This document shows positions 1-8,883 of a stretch of DNA of 64,000 nt, in pieces. Below the pieces are notes generated by a model. That model was not told the DNA's origin and did no database searches. It saw only the letters and a list, made by a program, of their open reading frames with translations. The DNA comes from CBDFNC01 sp965249895 (GTDB lineage: Bacteria > Pseudomonadota > Gammaproteobacteria > Enterobacterales > CBDFNC01). Both the position numbers and the translations under genes were made by a program. Numbering within the stretch: the stretch's first letter is position 1; every line of letters starts with the position of its first letter. The stretch covers positions 372,001-436,000 of the forward strand of contig CBDFNC010000001.1 in NCBI GenBank assembly GCA_965249895.1, written 5' to 3'.

Positions 1-1952
1 GCGACTGCATTGGTTAGATCAGCCAGTACACCCTGGTGGTTGATCAGCTCCACACGAATTTCAGTTCGATATTCGTGATCCGATTCCAGCTCCATATCCC
101 AATCCACATGCATATATTTATCAGATTCATTCTGATAGCCGTGGATATTACGACAGGATTCGGAGTGGATAACCAGTCCTTTACCCGGGCTGACATGGGC
201 AACAATGGGATCGCCTGGGATAGGGCGGCAACAGTTGGCATAGGTCACCAACATACCTTCCGCGCCTTTCACAGGCATCTTTTGCAGGCCTTTTTCCGGC
301 TGCTCGGTCAGTTCATCGGCGTTGCCCAGCAGACGCCTGGCGATCACTATACTCATCGCATTACCCAGGCCAATTTCCGCCAGCAACTCGTCGAAGCTTT
401 CCTGGCGGGTATCTTTCAGTACCTGCTCGACATTTTCCTGGGGAATATCATCCACCTTGACGGTGCCCAGAGCATGGTTCAGCAAGCGGCGGCCCAGGCT
501 AATGGATTCTTCGGCGCGCAGGTTTTTCAGCATTTGTCTTATGGTGTTTCTGGCTTTACCCGTCACTACATAGTTGAGCCAGGCGGCATTGGGCCTGGCG
601 CCTGGTGCGGTAATGATTTCTATGGTTTGGCCATTCTTCAGCTTGCGGCTTAACGGGTAAGGTTGCCTGTCGACGCGGGCGCCGACGCAGCTGTTACCCA
701 CATCCGTATGTACTGCATAGCCGAAATCCACCGCCGTTGCTCCCAGCGGCAATTCGATAATACGGCCTTCCGGGGTAAACACGTAAATTTCATCAGGGAA
801 TAATTCGGTTTTAACACTTTCGATAAACTCGAACGAACTACCGGCACTTTGTTGTAGCTCCAGCAGGCTTTGCATCCAGCGTCTTGCTCTGACTTGCGCC
901 GTGGTGCCGGAGCTGTCGCCGTCTTGTTTATAAGCCCAGTGAGCCGCAACGCCTTTATCCGCCATCTGATCCATATCGTCGGTTCGGATCTGCACCTCTA
1001 TGGGGACACCGTGTGGTCCCACCAGGGAGGTGTGCAAAGATTGGTAACCATTGGCTTTAGGGATAGCAATATAGTCCTTAAAGCGGCCTGGTCTGGGTTT
1101 ATACAGGCTGTGCATTTGTCCCAGGGTTCGATAGCAGGTGTCCAGGCTTTCTACCTGAATACGAAAGGCGTAAATATCCATCACCTCGTGGAACTGCAGC
1201 ACCTTGCCACGCATCTTGTTATAGATGCTAAACAGGTTTTTCTCCCGGCCCATGACTTCGGCATGGATCCCTGCGTCTTCCAGGCGTCCGGCGATCTCCT
1301 CGTGGATATTGTCCATGACTTCGCGACGATTACCCCTGGCCCGGCGTACGGATTCTTTTAATACCCGGTAACGCATGGGGTGCAGAGCCTGAAAGCCCAG
1401 TTCTTCCAACTCATTCTTGATATTATGGATCCCCAGGCGGTTGGCTATGGGGGCAAAAATTTCCAGGGTTTCATTGGCAATGCGGCGGCGCTTGTCCGGA
1501 CGTAACGCACCCAGGGTTCGCATATTGTGGGTTCGGTCAGCCAGCTTGATCAGCACCACACGGATATCCTGTACCATGGCCATGACCATTTTACGGAAGT
1601 TTTCCGCTTGGGCTTCTTTACGGTCGCGGAACTTCAGCTTGTCCAGCTTACTGACCCCTTCCACCAGCTCGGCTATGGTTTCGCCAAACAGTTCCGCCAG
1701 ATCTTCTTTGGTTGTATCCGTATCTTCAATGACATCGTGCAGTAAGGCTGCGGCCAGGCTTTCATAGTCCAGGCGCATTTCAGCCAGGATGCGGGATACC
1801 GCAACTGGGTGGGTAATATAAGGTTCGCCGCTGGATCTCAGCTGTCCTTCATGAGCATCACGCGCCACTATATAGACTTGCTTGAGTTGCTGTTGCTGCT
1901 CTAGGGGCAGGTAAGTTGAAGCGAGTTCCTTCAGGCTTTCATAAATGTACAA
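1..1952 (-). CDS. spoT: (p)ppGpp synthetase/hydrolase SpoT, C-terminus cut by window edge
   Basis: Bifunctional stringent-response enzyme that makes and degrades (p)ppGpp. About 650 codons are visible, out of the roughly 700 usual for SpoT; the end of the C-terminal ACT region lies outside the window. The translation starts YIYESLKELA and carries the N-terminal HD hydrolase domain (LLHDVIED near residue 70), the synthetase domain (YQSLHTS near 260) and a TGS domain (VFTPEGRI, near 390). The chosen start is TTG at 1952: the protein aligns with E. coli SpoT from its first residue, which also uses TTG, and a GAGG lies about 9 bases upstream. It is downstream of rpoZ and gmk on the same strand, the conserved order. 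Identification is secure. Confidence 0.96.
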   Translation of the reverse strand, partial: MYIYESLKELASTYLPLEQQQQLKQVYIVARDAHEGQLRSSGEPYITHPVAVSRILAEMRLDYESLAAALLHDVIEDTDTTKEDLAELFGETIAELVEGVSKLDKLKFRDRKEAQAENFRKMVMAMVQDIRVVLIKLADRTHNMRTLGALRPDKRRRIANETLEIFAPIANRLGIHNIKNELEELGFQALHPMRYRVLKESVRRARGNRREVMDNIHEEIAGRLEDAGIHAEVMGREKNLFSIYNKMRGKVLQFHEVMDIYAFRIQVESLDTCYRTLGQMHSLYKPRPGRFKDYIAIPKANGYQSLHTSLVGPHGVPIEVQIRTDDMDQMADKGVAAHWAYKQDGDSSGTTAQVRARRWMQSLLELQQSAGSSFEFIESVKTELFPDEIYVFTPEGRIIELPLGATAVDFGYAVHTDVGNSCVGARVDRQPYPLSRKLKNGQTIEIITAPGARPNAAWLNYVVTGKARNTIRQMLKNLRAEESISLGRRLLNHALGTVKVDDIPQENVEQVLKDTRQESFDELLAEIGLGNAMSIVIARRLLGNADELTEQPEKGLQKMPVKGAEGMLVTYANCCRPIPGDPIVAHVSPGKGLVIHSESCRNIHGYQNESDKYMHVDWDMELESDHEYRTEIRVELINHQGVLADLTNAV

Positions 1953-2027
1953 ACCTAACCTCGAATGCTGGACTTATATCTTTGAAGATACTAAAAATTG
2001 ACGAGAAAAGTGAGCGATTTTTACTGA

Positions 2028-2050
2028 AAAGCACCCTGAAAGGGTGCTTT
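2028..2050 (-). terminator. Hairpin between rpoZ and spoT
   Basis: A 10-bp perfect stem (AAAGCACCCT / AGGGTGCTTT) with a 3-base loop lies 14 bases after the rpoZ stop. On the minus strand it is followed by a short T-rich stretch. It could terminate rpoZ transcripts or act as an attenuator before spoT, which begins 76 bases further on. The T tail is interrupted, so read-through into spoT is likely. Confidence 0.6.
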
Positions 2051-2063
2051 GAAAGGGCTGGGC

Positions 2064-2339
2064 TTAACCGCGACCTTCGGCGATAGCGGCAACCGCTGCC
2101 AATTCAGCAGCTTCTTGTTCTTGCTGCTCCTGGCGTTCTTGAACGTCCATTGCCTGGTTTGTGATTAGGCCTGCTTCAATTTCACGTAGCGCCAGTACAG
2201 TAGGCTTATCATTTTCTGCTTCAACCAGAGGTTCTTTACCCTGTACCGCGAGTTGACGGGCGCGACGAGACGCAACCAGGATCAAATCAAAACGGTTTCC
2301 TACCATATCTACAGCATCTTCAACAGTTACGCGTGCCAT
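2064..2339 (-). CDS. rpoZ: RNA polymerase omega subunit
   Basis: Omega (91 aa) is the small subunit that helps assemble RNA polymerase by binding beta-prime. The conserved N-terminal block MARVTVEDAV is present, followed by NRFDLILVASRRARQL and the A-L-R-E-I motif near residue 50. Length matches the family. The C-terminal third is a Gln/Glu/Ala-rich tail, typical of the variable end of omega. It sits between gmk and spoT on the same strand, as in most gammaproteobacteria. Confidence 0.96.
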   Translation of the reverse strand: MARVTVEDAVDMVGNRFDLILVASRRARQLAVQGKEPLVEAENDKPTVLALREIEAGLITNQAMDVQERQEQQEQEAAELAAVAAIAEGRG

Positions 2340-2447
2340 TCAGGGCTACTCCAGTGGAATAAAATTAGAGATTAAAAAATTGACCCGAAATTATACAAGG
2401 TAAAATCGGACTAAGCTAGTCCTTAAAATTATTTAGCTTGGATAAAA

Positions 2448-3071
2448 CTAAGCCAACAAATTGCTAATCATAGCCTCAAACTTAGCCGCTTGCCTGGACT
2501 GGTTGAGTTTTTCCGCCTCGATGATCTGCCCGAACTCAGCTAATGCCTGCTCAAACTCGTCATTGATGAGCAAATAATCATATTCGTCATAGTGAGACAT
2601 TTCTGCTTGCGCTTGCGCCATGCGCTTGTGGATCACTTCGGCGCTGTCCTGCCCTCGTTTATTTAGTCGGGACTCCAGCTCTTCCCGGCTCGGTGGCAGG
2701 ATAAAGATACTTTTCGCCGCGGGCATTATTTCTCTGACTTGCCTGGCGCCTTGCCAGTCGATATCGAGAAAAATGTCGACGCCTTGCGCCAGCTTGTCTT
2801 CTATCGCTAATCGGGACGTGCCGTAAAAGTTACCAAATACTTCTGCCCATTCGAAAAATGCTTTCTGTTCAATCAGGGCTTTGAAGTCGTCTTTGCTGAC
2901 GAAGTGGTAATGCACGCCGTTTTCTTCACCTGGCCGAGTGTCCCGGGTAGTGTGGGAGACGGAAACCTGCAGCTCCTGATTGGGGTAGCGCTCAAGCAAT
3001 GCCTTGATCAGACTGGATTTACCTGCTCCGCTGGGAGAGGAAACTATATATAAGGTACCTTGTTGTGCCAT
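2448..3071 (-). CDS. gmk: Guanylate kinase
   Basis: Converts GMP and ATP to GDP and ADP in the cytosol. The 207-aa protein has the P-loop SSPSGAGKSSL at residues 11-21, the GMP-binding VSHTTRDTRPGE near 40 and the lid region RLNKRGQD. Length is normal. It is the first gene of the gmk-rpoZ-spoT string. In many enterobacteria yicC lies nearby on the other side; here almost 20 kb separates them, which marks the intervening stretch as an insertion. Confidence 0.97.
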   Translation of the reverse strand: MAQQGTLYIVSSPSGAGKSSLIKALLERYPNQELQVSVSHTTRDTRPGEENGVHYHFVSKDDFKALIEQKAFFEWAEVFGNFYGTSRLAIEDKLAQGVDIFLDIDWQGARQVREIMPAAKSIFILPPSREELESRLNKRGQDSAEVIHKRMAQAQAEMSHYDEYDYLLINDEFEQALAEFGQIIEAEKLNQSRQAAKFEAMISNLLA

Positions 3072-3143
3072 TACCTGACTCGTTTCGACTGAATTTAAGG
3101 CGGCTTAATGTATCAAATTGCGGCAGCGGGAAAAAGAGGGGAT

Positions 3144-3175
3144 AAAAAAAGACCGGCTTAAAACCAAGCCGGTCT
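3144..3175 (-). terminator. Rho-independent terminator
   Basis: On the minus strand a 10-bp stem AGACCGGCTT / AAGCCGGTCT with a 6-base loop is followed by a run of seven T. It lies downstream of the broken lipoprotein gene and upstream of gmk, so it would insulate gmk from minus-strand transcripts arriving from the accessory region. Confidence 0.85.
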
Positions 3176-3381
3176 AAAAATATTACATTGCGCGCTCAGT
3201 GGATTACCACTTTGCACGGGCAGTGTGACAAAATAATAACTCGATAAAAATACGATTATTTCAGTTCGTTACATCGGGAATTTCGAGGGTTTGCTGCTCT
3301 CTCAATATACAGGGGGTGAGGTTGGATTCAGCCGGAGCTAAGCTGAAATTTAACTCCTTTTATACAGGGTATATATACGGG

Positions 3382-3880
3382 TTACGTAGCACGGTTTACT
3401 AAGATGTCGTCGCTCCAAATATATTGTTCAGAGTTGTCCGGGCTAGTGGAATAGAATTTCACTGACCAGTAGTTGCCAGCTTCTTGTAGGAGTGCCCATG
3501 TTGATACTCAACCGTCGTCTTGTTTCATTTTCAAACGGCCGTCTTGGTCGATTTCCCATGTGAAGCCTTCGCTCTTCGAATCCCCCTTGTTTTGCAAGTA
3601 GCTGCCTATGTCGCTTAAATACTCGTGTTTTTCCTTTGCTGTTGGTTCGAAGCCGTTCACCTTCCAACACCATGTCTTCGGTAAAGATGTCGAACCCGCC
3701 ACAATCAAGGATAGATTGTTTGTGCTCGTCCCAAGTCGCGTTATTTGATCCCCCGTTGTCCCCCGTACGGCACACGCTTTTAACAAGCGTTTGTTCTTCG
3801 CTGGTCATGTTGGATGCAGTTGATTGGCAACCTGTAATGATAAAGGTGGAAAACAGAGCGATTCCAATAAGTTGTTGCAT
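3382..3880 (-). pseudogene. Broken small lipoprotein gene (frameshift plus stop)
   Basis: The start ATG at 3880 has a good Shine-Dalgarno (GAGGAAAT) and opens a lipoprotein signal (MQQLIGIALF, lipobox ITGC). The first frame continues sensibly to about residue 70, then turns into basic, low-quality sequence. A second frame takes over near 3640-3690 (VNGFEPTAKEKHEYLSD) and runs to a TGA at 3508. Beyond that TGA the same frame stays open and protein-like (WALLQEAGNYWSVKFYS) up to TAA at 3382. The simplest reading is a secreted lipoprotein of roughly 165 residues inactivated by one frameshift and one nonsense change, perhaps CGA to TGA. The family is not recognised. A sequencing error could explain the frameshift but would not remove the stop. 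Confidence 0.65.
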
Positions 3881-4098
3881 AGTGATTTCCTCGTAATTAT
3901 CGTTAAATGCATACGTAAAACCTAAGTGCAGGCCTGAGTTTTGTAGAGGAGCCAAGTTTCCGCAATACCATATATTAATAATGTGACTTGGAGTGGATTG
4001 TGATTTAAGTATAAAAATTACGGAATCCTAAAAAAGCTGAATCTCACTGCGTAAATTTAGTAAAATGCATTTATTAAAAACGGCCTTGAAGTTAATTT
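3881..4098. other. Divergent intergenic region
   Basis: An AT-rich spacer between the broken lipoprotein gene and the J-domain gene. It probably holds both divergent promoters. No convincing -35/-10 pair, operator or repeat was picked out. Confidence 0.4.
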
Positions 4099-5301
4099 AT
4101 GCCTGCCCAGCTTATTAAAAGTAACTCCGCTTCGGACGATACACGAGAATCAGATCCACAGCTTTTGGCGTTAACTAAATTGTGGGAAAAAATTGAAAAG
4201 CATGAAAAGCGCAATGAGCGCTTGCGCGACAAAATGGACCAGCTGTTCGCTGAATTTAACCAGCAAGTATTACCTTATGAACACAAGCAGAGTCAGCAAG
4301 TTGCTCGTCAGATCATTCACCTTACCAAGTTCATTGACAAAAAAAGCCTTAGCCATGAGCAAAGGGCTGAGCTGTTTGCCTGGATTGAAAGCGAAATTGC
4401 GTATCTGGAGTCTCACCCTTTTGCCGAGGGGATAAACACAGCGGAGATGAGGGAGTCTCTAGATAAGGCTATTGGCGACTTTAGCCGGGCCAACCCTATC
4501 ACTCTGACCCCAGAAATAAAGCTGGATATGCGTGATATGTTGGACGATATGTTTGCCGGCCAGTTGGATCTGAGCGATGAACAGTTGCAGGCCATTGTCG
4601 AAGACCCGGCAGTGCTGCAGCAGTTTGTGCAAGAGCAGCTTGGAGAGCAGGCGGAAGACGAGTATACAGATGAAAACGATGACTTTTTTGCTGATCATGA
4701 GTTTGAAGATTTCTTTCACCATCATGACCACAGGGAAAAGGCTGCACAGCGCAAGGACAGCCAGCTCAACCAGCTGTTTAAATCCAGTCAGCTCAACAAG
4801 ATGTATAAGCGGCTCGCGACCCAGCTGCATCCCGACAAGGAAATGGACCCGCTAAAAAAGGCGGAAAAGCATCAGCTGATGCAAACGCTTTCCCTGGCGC
4901 GCAAGAATAAGGATGCGTTTGCCCTACTCAAGCTTTATCAGCAGTACGTGCCGGACGCGGATTTTAGTTTTGACCCACAAACCTTAACGGCGATGGAGCA
5001 GTTATTAAAACAAAAAGTGGTCGGGCTGAATCAGGACCATCAGAAATTAAAGCAGAGCAATGAACTACCCGCTTTAGTCTGGCGCAAACTTTCCGCTCGC
5101 AGTAAAAAAATGACTAAAGCAAATATCGAACAGCACATTGTTGCTCTCGATAAGGAATATGCTGATTCGCAGGCGTTTATCCGCCAGCATAGTACGGTCA
5201 AAATGGTAGGCAAGCTTTTATCTCAGCGCATAAAGCAAAAATCCTTTGAGGTATTTAGCTTTGGCGGGGCGATGTCAGAGATGTTTGATATGGATAATTA
5301 G
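4099..5301 (+). CDS. J-domain protein with long N-terminal helical region
   Basis: A 400-aa protein with no signal peptide. Residues 1-130 are charged and probably helical or coiled-coil. Residues 185-215 are a very acidic, His/Asp/Phe-rich linker. From about 220 there is a J-like segment with the HPD signature at residues 244-246 (LATQLHPDKE), which in DnaJ proteins triggers DnaK ATP hydrolysis. The C-terminal 130 residues are again helical and basic. Classical DnaJ zinc-finger and substrate domains are absent, so it is best called a DnaK co-chaperone-like protein of unknown client. The next gene, 93 bases downstream on the same strand, encodes a small twin-barrel protein and may be co-transcribed. 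Confidence 0.8.
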   Translation: MPAQLIKSNSASDDTRESDPQLLALTKLWEKIEKHEKRNERLRDKMDQLFAEFNQQVLPYEHKQSQQVARQIIHLTKFIDKKSLSHEQRAELFAWIESEIAYLESHPFAEGINTAEMRESLDKAIGDFSRANPITLTPEIKLDMRDMLDDMFAGQLDLSDEQLQAIVEDPAVLQQFVQEQLGEQAEDEYTDENDDFFADHEFEDFFHHHDHREKAAQRKDSQLNQLFKSSQLNKMYKRLATQLHPDKEMDPLKKAEKHQLMQTLSLARKNKDAFALLKLYQQYVPDADFSFDPQTLTAMEQLLKQKVVGLNQDHQKLKQSNELPALVWRKLSARSKKMTKANIEQHIVALDKEYADSQAFIRQHSTVKMVGKLLSQRIKQKSFEVFSFGGAMSEMFDMDN

Positions 5302-5394
5302 CGGATGAGTCTACTGGCAATGTTCAGACAGCTAGAGGTTATTGCCCGCACTGTCGAGTAGAACTCTTCGTTGTGATGTTATAAAAGGGAAATT

Positions 5395-5895
5395 ATGCAA
5401 AAACTCACTTTTACCGATTGGCTGGCAGCATTAAAAAATGCCTCCAGTTTCGACCTTTATCGGCTAAACGCATTGATTGACGATGAGTTAATCAATCCAC
5501 AGCGTACGCTACAGATGTTGGCAAGCATCCGGATCGGTCAGGAATTGCAGTATTACGATGCTCGCACGCATAAACAGAGCCCGTGCCGGATCATCGATAT
5601 TTTACAGAAGTACGTGCTAATCCACGATTTAGCCGATGGCAAACGCTACAAGATCCCCCCTTATATGCTGAACCTTGATGGCCAGTCCGTTGACATCGAC
5701 TTGCATCAGGGGGAAAAGATTAGCCGCCATCATATAGCTGTGGGTGATAATGTGGGGTTTGTTTCAGAAAAAGCAGGGTACCTTGAAGGGAATGTAATTC
5801 GCCTTAATCAAAAAACCGTGACATTACATGCCAGCGATGGGCGAGAGTGGCGGGTTGCCTACGATTTATTGCAGCGACCGACCATAGAGGTTTGA
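5395..5895 (+). CDS. Small protein with two similar beta-rich modules, unknown function
   Basis: A 166-aa soluble protein with a good RBS (AGGGAAATT before the ATG). I do not recognise a named family. After a helical N-terminus (1-43) it contains two similar segments of about 48 residues, at 46-94 and 114-162. Both begin I-x-x-G, have a central valine-rich strand, and end with a dG+.(Y/W)+(I/V) strand followed by Y-x-L. This pattern suggests tandem SH3/KOW-like small barrels, often found in nucleic-acid or ribosome-associated proteins. That assignment is inference only. The gene follows the J-domain gene on the same strand. Confidence 0.7.
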   Translation: MQKLTFTDWLAALKNASSFDLYRLNALIDDELINPQRTLQMLASIRIGQELQYYDARTHKQSPCRIIDILQKYVLIHDLADGKRYKIPPYMLNLDGQSVDIDLHQGEKISRHHIAVGDNVGFVSEKAGYLEGNVIRLNQKTVTLHASDGREWRVAYDLLQRPTIEV

Positions 5896-6615
5896 TACGG
5901 TGTGAGTTAATAGCAGAAAAGTAGGCAACAAATGACATTAAATATTACTCTGGCAGCCACCAATGCGATGGCAAAATAGTTAAAATTACACTTGCCGAAA
6001 GTTCAAGACCCTGTCGGACCATCGCGTACGCGAGAATGGCAAGATAGCGTTTCAGGATGGGCACTAACTAGTGTCCGTCCTGAAACAGAGTGTTCGGAAG
6101 CTGATCTGTTCGCTAGAAGGAGCTGAACTTGTTCGGCGAACCTTGTGACCACTGGCTTCGCCCTTTTTTCCTACAAAGAGACATCCGCAGCTACGACGTT
6201 CGCAACTTTTGCCGTTAATTGGCCCAGGGTCGGCGCTTCAGGATGGACAACTAGCTAGTGCCCGTCCTGAAACTCACATATTCGTTCTTCAGCCATATTC
6301 TTAAAACGCGATACTTGTCGTTTCCCAAAGGCTTAAAGTTAGTCACTACTATCTCAGCGCTCCCTGTCATTGTCAGCTTGCCTGGCAATCCGGTGTCTTC
6401 TCTCGCACGCCGAGATCGCGGTTAAGCCACTGGATTCCCGCGTGCGCGAGAATGACAAGATAGCGCTTCAGGATGGATAACTAACTAGTTGGCAGTGCCA
6501 TGCACCATCTTTTACCTAAGTAAACAGGAATATTTAAGCAGTTAGCCCTGGAATGGCTTAAACAGAACTCAGGGTATTACACCTGAATTCTGTAGTGGTT
6601 TATAAAATCACAGAC
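5896..6615. other. 720-base gene-free stretch filled with short inverted repeats
   Basis: No supportable ORF. The stretch is built from at least two short units with shared ends (see the repeat entry). It also carries a segment at about 6431-6456 of the type CTGGATTCCCGCGTGCGCGAGAATGAC; I recall related sequences as a common dispersed repeat in proteobacterial genomes. A related piece with GCGTACGCGAGAATGGCAAG lies near 6024-6044. Confidence 0.6.
6051..6489. repeat. MITE-like units with TAGTGCCCGTCCTGAAAC ends
   Basis: Three junctions share one terminal motif. Near 6051-6086 and 6236-6272, TTTCAGGATGG-type and CCGTCCTGAAAC-type arms meet head to head around ACTAG. Near 6466-6489 a single arm (CGCTTCAGGATGG, then ACTAACTAG) closes the series. 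They bound two units of about 185 and 235 bp whose outer ends are inverted copies of each other. No ORF lies inside, which fits miniature non-autonomous elements. A similar end (CTAACTAGTGCCCGTCC) appears at 11575 at the edge of an IS66 scar. Confidence 0.55.
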
Positions 6616-7506
6616 CTAATGATAGATAAGGGTGGAGCCTTCGGAAATTAAATCCAAACCAAACTCCTGGCCCCGGCTTTTCGACACTAGTTCTTCTATG
6701 GGCTCAAGATAGAGCTCATAGGTTGAGTGGTGTATTGGCAGCACTTTTTTCGGCTTTAACATTTTCGCCAAAGCTACCACCTCGTCCGCCCCCATGCTGA
6801 TTTGCCCTAGCGGTCCACTTGTGCCTACCCGACCCAGATGCGGTATAAGAATATCGAGTTGCCCAAGAGGTTTAAGGGACTGGTAAACCTGCTCTGTGGC
6901 AAAGCTATCACCTGTCCAATAAAGAGTCAGGCGCCAGTCTCCCTGGGTAAACTCCAACCAATACCCATTACCTTCTCCCAAAATGGGTTGCATCAATTTG
7001 TTGGTGGAATGATAGGCATTGATGGCGGTAATTTTTACCTGTGAATCACCCTCAGAAATAATCTGGCTGGCGCCCCAAGCTAATCCCTTTACCTGGCTAA
7101 ACCCGAGTGCCTTTACTTTGCTCACATCTGCTACTGGAGTTATAAAATTCTGGTTTTTTAGTAATTTTGATTGGGCTGTTTGATCAAAATGGTCTTCATG
7201 GGCATGGCTTATAAGCACCAGATCCAGATCGGTCACATCAACCCCGGGAAATGGGGTGAGTCTTTTGTGATGTTTTATATTTGGGCCTTTGAGCAGATTA
7301 AACTTTTCATTGGGGTCTCCCATCAGAAAGGCTTTTTCCCCTTCACCAAAAGTAGGGTCAGTTAGTATGCTCATACCATTAAAACTGATCTTAGCTGCTG
7401 GACCGCCGAGCCATTGTATTTTAACGGCTGGTTGTTGAGTTTCAGCACTGAGCATGCCACTAAAGAAAACAGCCATATAAAGGCCAAGGTATAAAAGGTA
7501 TTTCAT
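6616..7506 (-). CDS. Exported metallo-beta-lactamase-fold hydrolase (UlaG/NAPE-PLD-like)
   Basis: A 296-aa protein with an N-terminal signal peptide (MKYLLYLGLYMAVFFSG, cleavage probably after LSA at 19-21). The metal-binding SHAHEDHFD motif is near residue 100, an additional conserved W-T-G-D-S near 200, and a late I-H-H-S near 262. The order WLGGPAAKISF, ILTDPTF, SHAHEDH is that of the UlaG/NAPE-PLD-like branch of the fold, which includes lactonases and phosphodiesterases. The substrate is unknown. It is transcribed divergently from a LysR-type regulator across 101 bases, the usual arrangement for a LysR target gene. Confidence 0.85.
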   Translation of the reverse strand: MKYLLYLGLYMAVFFSGMLSAETQQPAVKIQWLGGPAAKISFNGMSILTDPTFGEGEKAFLMGDPNEKFNLLKGPNIKHHKRLTPFPGVDVTDLDLVLISHAHEDHFDQTAQSKLLKNQNFITPVADVSKVKALGFSQVKGLAWGASQIISEGDSQVKITAINAYHSTNKLMQPILGEGNGYWLEFTQGDWRLTLYWTGDSFATEQVYQSLKPLGQLDILIPHLGRVGTSGPLGQISMGADEVVALAKMLKPKKVLPIHHSTYELYLEPIEELVSKSRGQEFGLDLISEGSTLIYH

Positions 7507-7607
7507 TGGTTTATCCTATGTCTCATTCACTGGAGTCGATATTAACAAGCTGACTTTGGATAGGGTATTGGGTTAATGTTGGATAAATTGTCTAAAAAGT
7601 TCGTACA

Positions 7608-8423
7608 ATGAGCCAGCTTAACCAAATACAAACCTTTATCCAGGTTGCCGAGAGTTGTAGTTTCTCTGCTGCCGCTCGTCGGTTGGCCTTACCAAGGTCT
7701 ACTGTAAGTGCCAGGGTCAAGGCGCTGGAAGGCAGGTTGAGTACTCGTTTGCTGAATAGAAATACCCGGAATGTAACATTAACCCAGGAAGGGGAGCTCT
7801 ACCTGCAACATTGTCAGCAGACCTTGGCTCAGCTATTGGCCGTGGAAGATGCGTTGGCCGCGGCAAGCTCTTTGTCTGGAACCATTAAAATTACCGTACC
7901 TGTTGATTTGCCTAAATTGACTCTGGCAAAAATACTCAGTGAGTTCAGTGGATTACATCTTGATATTAAGATCCAGGTACTAGTGTCAGATACGCCAGAA
8001 GATCTAGTTGCTAAAAACATAGATTTGGCAATCAGGGGGAAAGCGCCCGGTGATCAGGACTTGATTGCTCGTCAATTGGCCGAGGGGGAAATGGCTTATT
8101 ATGCTCACCCTAGGTTTACGGGAGAGCTAGCTTCAAGCCGAATATTTGACCCTGGCGCAATAGCTCAAAACACTGCGGATACTAGCCCCATTATCAGCAG
8201 GAATTTTGAGTTAGCTAAAGGTCTGGCCATGGCGGAGCAAGGTATTGCCTTATTGCCGAAAAACCTGGTTAACCCGGGGGAGTTAAGCCTAGTACCTTGT
8301 GGTGAGGTTTTACCTAAATTGCCTTTGTATATTGTTTACCCCAGCCGTATTCACTTGCCTGTCAGGGTGAGAAAATTTATCGACTTTTTACTGGCGAGCC
8401 AGTCTAAATACCCACTTATCTAG
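7608..8423 (+). CDS. LysR-family transcriptional regulator
   Basis: A 271-aa regulator. Residues 1-60 form the LysR winged helix (FIQVAESCSFSAAARRL, then RSTVSARVKALE and LLNRNTRNVTLT). The rest is a periplasmic-binding-protein-like effector domain. It is about 30 residues shorter than typical LysR proteins, the shortening falling within the effector domain. The start ATG at 7608 gives the standard N-terminus MSQLNQIQTF. It probably controls the divergent MBL-fold hydrolase gene; the effector cannot be told from sequence. Confidence 0.88.
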   Translation: MSQLNQIQTFIQVAESCSFSAAARRLALPRSTVSARVKALEGRLSTRLLNRNTRNVTLTQEGELYLQHCQQTLAQLLAVEDALAAASSLSGTIKITVPVDLPKLTLAKILSEFSGLHLDIKIQVLVSDTPEDLVAKNIDLAIRGKAPGDQDLIARQLAEGEMAYYAHPRFTGELASSRIFDPGAIAQNTADTSPIISRNFELAKGLAMAEQGIALLPKNLVNPGELSLVPCGEVLPKLPLYIVYPSRIHLPVRVRKFIDFLLASQSKYPLI

Positions 8424-8688
8424 GCATACCCAATGAGAGCCTCAAACCTTTAAACGAATACTCGGTGTATGTATGAAGGGTTATCAGCGGAATAAGTGTG
8501 AATAGATTGCTGAGCAAGTAAGTTGTTGGATTAAATTTCTCATCTGGGCCATCGGTTAGGTAGCTTGATCTGTATGACAGTAGAATTTCTTTTCCGGGGG
8601 AGACCCGTTTAACGACATAGGCTTTTTTCTGTCTAATATCGACCGTGCACCCGAGTTCAGACTGCAGTTGTAAACAGCGAAAACTCAT
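8416..8688 (-). CDS. Possible small protein or gene fragment, unknown
   Basis: The minus-strand frame stays open from 8416 to about 8788, with an ATG at 8688 giving 90 residues. The frame upstream of this ATG also looks protein-like, so it may be the 3' remnant of a longer gene. The C-terminus contains a hydrophobic LLSNLFTLIPLITL segment. It overlaps the end of the LysR gene by 8 bases in convergent orientation. I recognise no family. Confidence 0.3.
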   Translation of the reverse strand: MSFRCLQLQSELGCTVDIRQKKAYVVKRVSPGKEILLSYRSSYLTDGPDEKFNPTTYLLSNLFTLIPLITLHTYTEYSFKGLRLSLGMPR

Positions 8689-8808
8689 GTAACCGATATG
8701 TCCTACTGGAGCCAAGCATTTTGGAGTTGTCCATTGCTTGCTGGCGAAAATGAAAATATCAGCTTTGAAAAGTTTTATCCAGTCAAGTTAATATCCATCA
8801 CTATTAAT

Positions 8809-8868
8809 ATGGACCCCGGTGTGGCCAAGTGGTTGTATTTTTATCTATAATGGACACCGCTGTGTCTT
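8809..8868 (+). promoter_or_regulatory. Repeated operator-like boxes and -10 before hipB
   Basis: Two similar boxes, ATGGACCCCGGTGTGGCCA (8809-8827) and ATGGACACCGCTGTGTCTT (8850-8868), lie 41 bases apart, about four helical turns. Each is partly palindromic. TATAAT at 8846-8851 overlaps the second box, as expected for an autorepressed toxin-antitoxin promoter. The boxes differ from the E. coli HipB consensus. Confidence 0.5.
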
Positions 8869-8883
8869 TTTGTGGGTTTTCTT

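Noticed and set aside
36..653. 205-codon plus-strand ORF at the window start
   Set aside because: It is antisense to spoT, which is strongly supported in the opposite frame.
3508..3510. In-frame TGA in the lipoprotein gene as a selenocysteine codon
   Set aside because: A frameshift is also needed, no SECIS-like hairpin was seen, and lipoproteins of this kind are not known selenoproteins.
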